Position numbers and translations under genes: made by a program. DNA of 64,000 bases from Otis tarda (Eukaryota; Chordata; Aves; Otidiformes; Otididae), in NCBI GenBank assembly GCA_026413225.1, contig CM048552.1, positions 133,437,053 to 133,501,052 of the forward strand, read 5' to 3'. A model generated the notes under the pieces. It did no database searches. It was not told the DNA's origin and worked only from the letters and a program-made list of their open reading frames with translations. This document shows, in pieces, positions 40,601 through 52,600 of this stretch (positions are counted from its first letter, which is position 1; every line of letters begins with the position of its first letter).

Positions 40601-43600
40601 ATTAGGGAAAAAGAGGACTCCTAGGGAACAACCACAGCTTACCATGGTCTTTTTCCCATGGACGTAATGATCCCCTACTACTAGAGACAGTTCTTTCCAT
40701 GGCAGTTTTACCCAAAAAGGCTTAATGTGAAGACACACCAATAAGAACCTGCATGGAGCAGCTTACAATCTACTTTCTGATGAGCACAGGAGTGAGAGTA
40801 GTGAACAAAGTGGTGGTCCTGGAGGGAAAAGGGTAGTTGTAATTATGGCAAGAGACTAAAAGTGATGAAGACTCGGAAGTGCAGGTTTTACAGGAACTTC
40901 TCCTCTTGGGTATGAAGATAGTGGATTATAAGGAACATGACTCCGCCAGAAATTACTTCACAAATCTGATACAGGGTGAACATTTAATTTTCCTAACTAC
41001 AGCTTGATTTGCTCTTTTCCTGTCTTTTAATATATTCAGTGTCATCAAATTTAATGGATATTTTATTAGATATTAAATATTATCCCTTAGCACTGTAATT
41101 ATCATCTGTGATTAATCCTCCTTGCCCTAGAAAGTCATGCACATTTTTTAAATGGAATAGCATATATTTCAATGTTCACCTATAATTACAAGAGACATAA
41201 CTGAAGAGAAAAAATGAAAGGGCAGGTATCTAACTGCACACTGTTACTGAGGTATGTTGTATTTTGGATTAATTTACACTCGGGCTACACAAACTGCTGT
41301 AAGCCCCCCATCATTACTGCAAATTACTTATAGAAGAATCTGTGGATTACATAAAATGAATTACAAAAAAAATCTTTGATACAACTGGTAACCACATCTA
41401 ACAAAATCTATTAGGATAAGAAGTTCTAAAGCAGTGCAGTATCACTTTCAACACATCTTCAAAAGACAGATACTTAAGGGAAAAATCATCAAAGGAGTTA
41501 AAAGCCATATTCGTCTTGTTAGATTATCTTTGCTACAGGTAATCATCTGCCACCTTAGCTATACTGGCACCTGTAGCACACTACAGCAAAGACACAGACG
41601 TTGAGAGGCAAGTGATGCTACGTTTTGCATGACTATTTTGTGCTTTTATACATTCCTTCTTCAGTGATCACCTCATAAGCCCAATTAAAAACACAAATGT
41701 TAAAAAGTAACTGGAGAGCCATTACACAGCGTAGAACCCCGTCCTACCTGCAGGATGGAAAATGAAACCTGCCTTACACCCACCTTGGGTTCCTGAGATG
41801 GCTACAGGAACACGACCTGCTGCAGGGACATTACCTGCTTGAACGTACTCGGGCAGCAGCGTCTCTGGCAGTGTCTCCGGCAGCTGGTAACCATTCTTCC
41901 TCGCAACCACGAGGTGGAAAGCGGCACAGAACTCTGGGAGTGTCAGCGCCCCATCGCAATCCACATCGCTCAGCTCCCTGCAGGTACGACAGACACACAT
42001 TTTCCAAGCTGTTACCTTAGGGAAACATACTTGTGCAATCACAGGGGAGACAGAAATGCAGCTCTGAGAAGGGATATTTTAGTACAAGACAAGCATCTCT
42101 CTCATTTACACTCGATCCTAACTTGTGTATTTGTCTTGGGGAAAATGAAGCAAGAAAATTTTCTAATACTGACTTGCTGCATTTTTCTTTTTTAATAAAG
42201 TAGATTTTTCTTTATACATCATGCCATACAGTATGATGGCATGTAAATATTATAGCATGAAATACATATCTGGTACTTCCAAGGGTGAAACTAACTTTCC
42301 AATGGCTGGAAGCACTTTTGGACAATCCATGCAGGATCTTAAATGAGCTCAAGCAGAAAAAGTTAAAAATAGAATTCAGCAAATGTTTACTGAGCACCAC
42401 AGACCAGCTTCAAGAAGGGAGTTAAATTAATGCTCTTAACAAGTTTAAATGTTATTGTTAACTGCTCACTAAAGCTATTCTCTCTTTAATTCTAGGACTC
42501 TTCTCAAACAATAAAACTGGACTTCAGAAATGCGATAATTCAGCTTCATAAATTAACTCTTTGCAAAAAAAAACAAGTAATATTTTATCATGAGCACATA
42601 GACTAAAACAAATAAACATATAACCTCCAACTCTTTGAAAGTAAATGAACATTTTTCAAGCTGTTGAGGTTATAGTGGCAGACTCAAACATCCCATGTGT
42701 TTAACACAGCAACACAACCTGTTAAATCACATCACTACAAAATTACAGTTATCTACTAGAAAGGAACAATTTTCTTTAAATTATGCACAGAGAACAATTT
42801 GTATTAGCAATAATAATAAAATGTGTTTTGTTAACATATTGGGTTAATCTATTCTTCTTAAATAACCTTAAATTCTAATATTCACTTCCCCAATACAATG
42901 TTTCTTCAGTTATTTTTTTTTTGTTTTCACAACTGACAATCTGCTTTGAAAAGATTCCAGACATATTCTTTGACCCTGACAGATGTTTAGCTTCTTACAA
43001 GCTTTTCTTCCCATCTCTCCTCGTAAAAGCATATATGAAAGTAAAAACTCTATAGCATTTTTGATCAACGTTTAAAACTGTCTGTTCTTCCTATCTGAAA
43101 TGCAAGGATGACACTGAATTACAAAGCACCACCATGTTGTTTATGAAAATATAATAGAATGCTTGTCAAATTTTATCATGTACAGTTCCATCTGCAATCG
43201 TTTCTAAATAAGCTCATTAAAAGTAAGTGTGCTGGTTCATTAGAAAAGCACTGATGAATTATGTAGTTGTACTTATTAAAAATTAGGCATTAATTAGGGC
43301 TCCTCTGACAAAACACAGCCAGAAACAGAAAATCAACAACACATTTAAAACATTCCAGAGGTGCTTTTCCTTTGTGTCATTTCATGAAAAAAATGTCAGT
43401 TCATTGAGCTAATGATGCTGCTTACAATATACTTAAGAGCAGCTCTCAGTTATATCACTGTTCAAACCTTCCCTGTCCTGCTGATTAGGCAAACATCTTC
43501 AAGGAAAACAAGTGTGTCAGGAAGATCAACGAGCATCCTGCTGTTTGGGCCTGAAAGTGATTCTGGAGATAAGAGCAATGATTATAATTGAAGACACTTT

Positions 43601-46600
43601 TCAAGATTTAACAAGAACTCTTGAATTAAGCGTCTTTTAGGAAAAACAGGATAGACATCCCCAATGCTATTACAGTACTTACCAAATGTGAGAAAGCTCT
43701 GGGATGGGCAGCTTTGACTTTGTGAAGAAATTCTTTGCCACGGAACCTGTTGGGAAGCCATGCTTTATCAACCATGGGAAATCAATTCAACTACTTAACT
43801 TTGGCCAGGGCTGCTGCGCCAGGAGCAGCTGGTTACTTCACATCCAAGAGAAGCTCAGATTAACTGGATGCTAATGTAGCTGTTGGACCATTTGTCTCTT
43901 GGTGAATAAGCGAGAGAGAAAGCCAGACAGAGCTGTTGACCTCATTTCCCCTTTCCCTCCATACAGGAAAAACAAATAAAAGCAAACACGCGTCAGTACT
44001 AGTGATTCTAACCAGCATAATTAGTATGTCACCAATGATGAAATAACAGACACAAGCAGCTCTGCTTCACCCAGAAGCCATGTGTGTGGCAGTACAGTGC
44101 TGTAGTGTCTGAACTGCTCTCCCAAGATGCTGCTTCAACCATGACTTTTCCCTGCAGTGGCTCCAATGTTATGAGGAAAAAAAAAAGAAAAAAGAAAAAA
44201 CCCAGGAGATTCAGATAGCACATAGCTACTGTCCTGCTGCAGGCATCCTCACTCACTCTGCCACAGCAGCCCTTCTCATTCTTCTCCTAGCTAATAAATC
44301 CATTATTTCACCATCCCATATGCACAGACTGTAGGGGCAGCACAGGATCCCTGTACTTTGGAAGCCCTTCCTGCACATAGTGTTACAAAATGCCAGGCAA
44401 CGTAATGTAGAGGACTCCTAAGGTCTATATTACTGCTCCCCTTGAGCATTCAGGTCAGATCACCCACTGCAGGGCATAAGAAAAGCTGTAACTAGGGCAG
44501 GTCCAAGACTGACCTACCACACCATATCTTCTCCCAAACTGGATGCCAAGAGAGGACTATGTGACTGCGACAAAGTCATGTGATAATAATGTAGCTCCAG
44601 AATATCATCCAACCTCTGACCACCTGCGATTCAGGAACTTTCTCAACCAGGGGTACCACTTAAATACTGAATAATTTCTGACAGATTTTTTTCAATCATA
44701 GATTTCTCAAATAACTTCCTAAACCTGGACAAATCTCTAGCATCTGTATTACCTGGCAGTAAGGATTTCTACAGCTTAATTATTTTAGGATGCTGTGGAA
44801 GCTCAAATTTATCACATACAAATAGTAATTCTGGATGTGCAAAGACTTCTGAGAATCTTGCAATATAAACAAAACTGCTCATAAACAAAAATGCACAGCT
44901 ACCTGCGAGGCTGTATATGCATATATACACATACACAGTTACAGACATACGTAAGTCTGTGAGGAATTAAAATGTTTTTGAACAACCATTTTCTCTTTCA
45001 AGCAAATTATATGAAGGAGACCTAACTGAGGCAAAGAATTAGTAAAGCACTAATTTTTATCAGTAGCAGCTGATTTATTTAAACTTTTGGCTGGATCTGA
45101 GCCTCCTAAACTCCGGTAATATGACAGGGCTCAGTAAAACCACCCCATTTAAAACTTGTGACATTTTCCTTGCCAGACCAACTGGCAAGAGTCTGCAGTG
45201 ACTCTTTTCACAAGCAGCCTGACCATTCCATTCAGGATGGCAATGCAATCTTAATACACTGCTAACATCACTTTTACCATATGCATGGTCTCCAGCTTTT
45301 GCTTTTAATTACCTAAAGGTCAAAATCTCAGCCCCTCAGAGCCATAAACACGCAGGCTTGACCACACAGGACAGCTAACTGTGTGCTTCATTTTCATCAC
45401 ATGGATGTTGCCAAATTTCTGCTAGGAAAGCAAGCATAAGCCTAAGGGTTTTTTCAGCTCTATATACACTGCAGGTGTGATACACAAATATAGTCCCTCA
45501 GAGTGGGAGCTCATTTTAATTTTTACTGAATTGCAACACTTTTCCCTTTGATGCAATTATTTTCCTAAAATCTGGATATTCAGGAAAAAACATCATGCCC
45601 ACAGTATTGGTTTGTTCTTGAGCTGTCTGCCTTTAAAAAGAAAATGCAATCAACTCTTTCTCACAAACTCACTTCAGAGAGAAAAAAAAAAAATCATTTA
45701 TCTACTTAACACTTCACACCTCTCAGCCTGGTCCCTCTACTCGACACGCATAGTGTTTGGCAAAGTTACCTGAAATAAAGGAGTTCAGATCGGGCTGCAG
45801 GGACCTGAACTGATTGATGTAGTAGTCTCGCTGCTCCTCCGTTATCCTCCAAGGGTCATCCGAGTAGTGGGCGCTGCTCTCCGGCTGCTCCCGCTCCACT
45901 GAAAGAGACTGAAGTGGGGGGACACTGGCACCGGCTGCAGACAGCGACCCAGAAGGGCACTGGGAACCTCAAGAAACCAGACTCACTCTCTTCTATTAGC
46001 AGATAGCATTTTTAAAAGATGAGAAGCAGAAATGGCCACCCTGATTACCATGCCACAGCTGACCTGTTAAAGCTGAGGCTAATATCAGGTATCTTTACCC
46101 AGGCAACTAAAGGAAGTTTACACGACTGAAGCCAAAAGACAGAGGAAATCTTACTACTGCTGACTGCAAAAAGGAAAGTCCAAGTCATACCTTACTACCT
46201 CTGGATTCATTTTGGGCTTCATTTTGGCTGCCACGCATTACAACCCTGAACTGCACACTATACACCTGAAATGTATGGAACCAGTGAAGGACTTAAAGCT
46301 GTATTTGTGCAGCACAGGGCATGAAAATTGAGCTCTGGTAAGAAGCTACGTATTTAGTCTAGGAGTGATGCTGTAACTAGAGAGCTAAACCGCTTCCAGA
46401 CCCTCCATTCCGAGGTAGCCTAGCATGCATTACGCCGAGCCAGGGACACATGCAAACCCCTAGAGACCTCCTCGACCTCCTGTCACTTCTCACAGATTAG
46501 GTAAAAATTATTCTTCCGGAAAAAGAATATTCTGGAGGAGGACGATGACTTTTTATTCATTTATGTCTTTGCTTTCTGGTTGACTTGTTTAAGGGAGGTC

Positions 46601-49600
46601 TGTATGTTTGGTAGGTTGGGCGGTGGTGTTTAGAAGGGGGCTGCTGGTATGTTTACTGTCTTTGTTAAAATGGAATGACATAGTACTTCAGATGCTTTAG
46701 GCCTGAATGATAACACTTCTAAAGAGAGAGGACAAGAATGAACAATAACCAGTCTCCAACCAGCTCTGCAACCCTTTCTCTGACATACCCGTCCATTTCC
46801 TAAGAATCAAACACAAACCACCAGTGCTGAAATACATCAAAAGATGTCCAAAACAGGCAACATCATAAAGCTGTAAATTAATTTTCATTTCAAAGTGCTG
46901 CACAAATGCACCTCATTTCAAGTCAGCACAAATTATGCAACATTACCTGTAGATCTTTTCCTTAGGCTCAGGTGACATTTTATTATGGGTATGGGGTAAT
47001 AAGCACTCAGGAAAAGGTACAGAGTCTCTGAGTACTACTTATTTAGGAAAAGCTCTCCCCCAGGAGAGCTTTGTCCTTCCTTAGAGCAAACTACCTGTTT
47101 GCATAATAAATGCACAGCATGCATACTGGAACAAGCAGGATGTGCTTTTGCAATCAGCAGGGAAACACAGGACCCATCCCATAAAAGCAAACAAATATCC
47201 AGAAATTCATTTATTCTGTTTGAGATGTGATTTAACCGTTTTGGGTGAAAAACAGAATCCTCAGAATATTAGGCCATAAATTCTGTGCATGTATTACAGA
47301 TGGCATTCTAAATCAAGTAGGAATCCCTGTGAAGTCCCGTATTTTAAATGAAAATGTTTTACTTTTGCTCAGATAACCTCAATTTTATTTTTTTTTTTAC
47401 TGTTGAACTGAAGATTCTCAGTCTAGTTTTCCTATCTATGTTATTCGGTGCTTCTCATTTTACTTAGATTCAGAAATTTAATTAACTGAATTATTTATTT
47501 TACTTTCTCCTTCCCATCACTTTTGTTTCTTTCTTTTTTTTGTATACTAAAAAAAAATGTGCTTCAGTCTCTAGTCTAAAAACACCATGGAGAAGACTTT
47601 TTACTTTTGAAGTCAGAATTCTTCTATCTTTTTTCTTTTTTTAATTTCTCTATTGTTTTATTAGTAGTAGTACTAAAGAAAAACAGGCAATTCGTTACCC
47701 GATTAAGAGTTGAACAGGCGAGTGCAGGTTTGGCTCCATAATTCCCTGATGATGGTCCATCTTGCTGGTGAGTAGAGTGTCTGACTTCATAAGGAGCTAC
47801 AGACATTTAAAATAAAGTATATAAATGAAAAGGTAATAGAAAAGATTCTACTAGGCTAAAGGAAATCATTAAATACTGCAAGGTCAAGAATCTAGCTTGC
47901 GAACTCTGTATCACAGTGTCAAACTCCATTTTGTCTTCTGCAACAAGATTCCAGCGACATACTCGTCTTTCACATTACAACATTCTTCTTCAGACATTAC
48001 TGAGAGAAACTGTCACTTACATATTACTAGATAACAGAAATCATTGTTCATTATATTGAATTATATATTTACACAGCCTGTTTATATATTTAACATTTTA
48101 TACACTTATAGCCATATACAGTAAAAGAATGCATTACAAATAAGAAGAAATAATTCAACTGAGCCACACAAAAAAAAAAAAAATGCTTCGATAATGGTAT
48201 CAAAAGGTAAATCACTAATTTTCCATATACTCTTCTTCCCTTTTCCCTAATTTATCTTGAAGATCAACATACATGACTCACCACTTTGCACTAGTCGGAG
48301 TAAATAAAAGTACAATTACTTCTTTTGCTAAAATAAGTCACTTACGCTCCACTGCAGCAAACATAGTAAGCAGTGACGTAACAGCATGTTTAAGAACAAT
48401 GTTTTAAAAATAGGTGAAGTATGCAAACACAGAGGCAACTCACTTGCAAACTCTAACAGAGCTGAGAACTTCTGCTGCCAGCCTATTTAAAATGTACCAC
48501 TACAAAGTCACTCTGAATTAGACAGACAGAACTTAAAAGACTCTTGACAAAACTGAGACCAAGAAGACTTAAAAATTTTGAGCTCAGGAAGACCTTAAAG
48601 ATTATATCCCTAAACCTGTTGCTTTCGTGAGTGGTCTTATCGTATGTCGGTATCTATTTTTATTCCTGTGTAAGTAACTTATAATTACAGAAAAAACACA
48701 GGAAGGAAGTCGGGAAACATACAGGTGCCCTTGGCAAGAAGATTTAGGCACAAGGCCACACTGCTGTGTCTCTGCTACCAAGAAAAACTTCCAAAACTAT
48801 CCAAAAAAAAAAAAAAAAAGAAAAGAAAGAGTACATAGTCAGGGTTGTCATGTGAAGTGCTGCCCTTGAGGACACACTGCCCAGTTTCAGGGTCAGGCCC
48901 ACCAAGGTCAGCAGTCAGCACTGTGGTGCTAGCACCTCCTGGGCCTCCACCAACATGGAACACGGTGGCTTCCAGACTCACCCTTTCAAGTGCCCTCCAG
49001 AAAACTGGGAAAGGTCCTAATTTTAAAGGCCAGGAAGAGCCAGCAGGTCACCGAGCCTACCACTTGGCAGAGCATTGGCCGTACAACGTTACCCACCTAC
49101 TGCCACTGAGAACAGGTTCAGCTGAAGTACCCCAGTGCGATAAAAATAGGAGACATTCCCTTTCTGGAAAATAAGGGAAATACCCTACCTGGAAGATAAC
49201 CATAGTGTTCTACACCTCTAGGATTTTATCATCTTAAAAATTCAAGCAGTTGAACAACTAATTTTAGAAGCAGTTGACAGTTGGATTGGAGGCTGCTGCC
49301 TCTACTCACTTTGCACAGCCACTAACTCCATGAGGAATTTCACTGATGTTATGATTGCAACCAAATTCAGCTGGAGCAGAGCATACGTCCGACCCAAAGA
49401 CAACCTCACCACCATTGCTCATGTCAGAAGTCAACCATTGCTGGTTTTAAGCAGTTATGCCAAGGGTGGTGTGGGTAAAAATCCCATTTCTGAACAAAAA
49501 GCAGACTACCTCACCAGCAAATGAATGAATGCCTGTGACTCAGTCCTGGTACGATTTTTCAGGTGGAGGCCACCTGATAGTGTCAAACACATTCTTATCA

Positions 49601-52600
49601 TGGCCGTAGTAGTTTCAAAATGTTGCAATAGCTCTGTTTTTTCACTCATTTGTACACGAGGAGTGCAGCTAAAGGACTAGCACTCTCCGCTCCTCACTCA
49701 CTGCACACACACTAACTGAAAGCAGGAGGGACAGCAGACATCAGTGCCTGCCATTGCCACCATCTAGGTCAGTAGACATTGCAATTAGGAGAACATCAGG
49801 CACCTCAGTCTTAACAGAAGCTTAAACCGTCTTCTGCCCCACTATCCTCTTACTAAAATCAGAATCTTTTGCCACCTACTCTAATGCCAGAGAGATCAAG
49901 GACAGAGCACGTATGTAGTCCCTTATTTTTGACTGTTTTGCCGAAGTTCCATTGTGGGACAGTTTTTATATTCATATCTTATTGTTATTTCCATTAAGAA
50001 ACCAGAGAGATTATTATCTTTTCCTGCAAAGGAAGGTTCACTGCCAACGTGAAAACTAATATAGCAGCTACTGAAATCAGGAGTGAGCTTTTCTTCCCCT
50101 CTAATGAAACCAAAAGCATCAGGCACTCTGAAAATACAAACACTTTGTCACTGGGATATACTGCACATAGTCTTGTCAGAGATTAGGCATTACATTTATC
50201 TGTGAGCACTGACACATAAATCTAACTAATTTACCAGAAAGCAAAGAGGATTGAACAATCAAAACAGAATCAGATGACTGAATCATTTTCCAAAATAGAG
50301 ATCTAGTTATATGTTAAAATCATTAAGCTGATTGTCAGATGCATTTGAAATTTGGATGCTTCGGAGAAAAAAAAAAAAATTAATACAGTGTGCACACCCC
50401 AGTTTTTATCCTACCTCCATGCTGCTGCTCCAGCCCACTTCTTGATTTACCATATCCATAACTTAAGGGTATTCTCTGGTAGGTAGATGGTGAAGCAGGA
50501 GGCGAGCAGATTGGAGACATTGGTGGAGACTTGGGTTCCTATTTCAAAAACACACAAACACAAAATGGAATTCTGTGAAGACAGCAAAACAACCAAGTAA
50601 TCCTGCACGGTGATCTGAACATGTACAGCACGATGGACAAAGAAAAGGCAAACGTTGTAGTTCCCTGAGGCCCTTTATTACCAAGACAAAGCTCCTTAAA
50701 AAACAAGAGTTGGTAAAGATGGAAATTAGTATTGAGCCTTCTAAGGGTAAAAGCATGGCAATGCCATAGCAAAACTTTACAACAAGCAGCTTAAGGTATT
50801 TTACTTCCAAAAGACACCTGAAGAAGTATACATAGAATGCTCAATGTGAGTGGGTATCTTTGAATTTACATAACACATTCAGTGAGGATGAGTGCATTCT
50901 TTGTGGGAGAGCGTTCTTCATAGAAAACACTTGGAAAAAAATTAAAATAAATCTCCCAATTGGTATTTTAAGCACTCTGTGGATTTGTGGGTGTTAATGG
51001 GTATCTATCCTACAGTGTTCTTTTTACCTTGACTTACAGATTATTTAAGAAGAGGATGTGTTCCTGAAACAGTTTACTGTATAAAAAGGAAAATATAACA
51101 TAACACAGATAACCTGGATGGAGCCAGGGGTTTGAGGGCAGTGTTCTGCTTCAGTGTCAGTACACACAATTCCACCCAGGTATCTTGTCATGGGCTCATT
51201 CCTGTTGGTTGACCTCAGGCTGGGAACATCGTTACTCACGCCAATGCACTGTGTGATAAATTCGTGTGCAGAAAGACAAAGCGCCTGCCACCACGCGTTT
51301 ACAACACAACCTGATACGGTACAAGAGAAGGTGTCAGGCCTGGGGAAAATTATGCACATCAGGGGTGCGCTGTGAAGTCACTTGTATCTGACTAAGTGCT
51401 CCCAACTCTCCTCTAAACACAGGTAATACAAATCTCCCTTAGACAGCTTCATTAAATTGGCAACTCAGAACAACAGACGCTGGGATGATGTTTCACTGAG
51501 GACAAAAGAAAAGCAGATTTCTTATGGAGTTCTCCTGGGGGAGATTAAAATGGAAGAAAATCTGGTGGCCTTATCCCACCCAGAAATAGTAGCTCACGAT
51601 TCAACACCTCTTCTCCAACTGAATATTTCTGTAGTGACTAAGGATCATACTGGCTATAAGAAATGGCTCGCTTTCCTGCCTGTTTCACAGACAGACTTCT
51701 ATTTGCTGCTCCTCCCCTAGTTCTCTCCAAGAAACACCACTGAACTAAGTTGGAGGACAATATGGAAAGAATTTATACAAAGTATGACATGGTTGGCAGC
51801 TTTATACAAGCTCATACAGAGAAATTCCCTTTAGGGATGCAACTGAGACGCACCAAAATCAGAGCACAGCCCTGATGAGGATTATTTGCATGTCAGGAGT
51901 TATCTCCTGTCTAGTACTGCAAAAGTAAACCCACATGAGAGTAATCATTTACAGGACTGGACCCAAAAGCAGGATGTATAACGACACATTGGTCTGAAGG
52001 AGACAAGCCTGTTACCTGTTTGTCCCCTTCATCTGTTCTTTTGTAGGAATTTTTTTCCAAAGTTGCATGTGGAACCTGAAATTTAACTCCATGGAGTTCT
52101 GCTGGAGTCCCGTAACTGTCATTTTTCAGCGCCATAAACCGTGGCAGAGGCAATTCTTCATTAAAAGAGAGAAAAATTCAATTGAGACTACAGAAAATTA
52201 AAAGTATTTTAAGTAGTATCGTCTTGTAAAACCAATGAAGTTTATCTATAAAAGAGTACTATTTATATTTTGTAAAGTTCATGAGTGTAGAACTCCTGTG
52301 ATTATTTTATGTCTTAATAGAAATGTGAACGTTACACACAGCTACATTCACTAGCTTAATATATAATCTCTCCATGCAAAAAGAAAGAAATAAGCCTTGT
52401 GCATGTTATTAAAGCAAGTGGCAAACTCATTTCCTGCCTTCAGAATGTTGTCTGTAATGAAAAGAATAGTTTCCCACAGGAACTGTGGGACTGATGAATT
52501 AATCAGTCAGAATCACAGTATCCTCAATGCTGCCATCATAAAAGGAGCAAATTAAAAATCTTAGGGTTCAGAGATCACACCAAGGTCTGGTGAGGCGGCA

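Larger units (their letters stand above)
38983..41834 (-). other. REPS2 intron
   Basis: This intron is 2.9 kb, phase 1. It contains the long polypurine tract next to the 38888-38982 exon and a 21-A run (39530-39550). Nothing else was recognised. Confidence 0.8.

Noticed and set aside
51911..52153. ATG-initiated frame [12 protein letters not shown].. as a start of translation
   Set aside because: The reading frame continues upstream through the splice junction into the EH1 exon; the apparent ATG lies partly in the intron side (ACATGCC.. context is not preserved in the spliced message).
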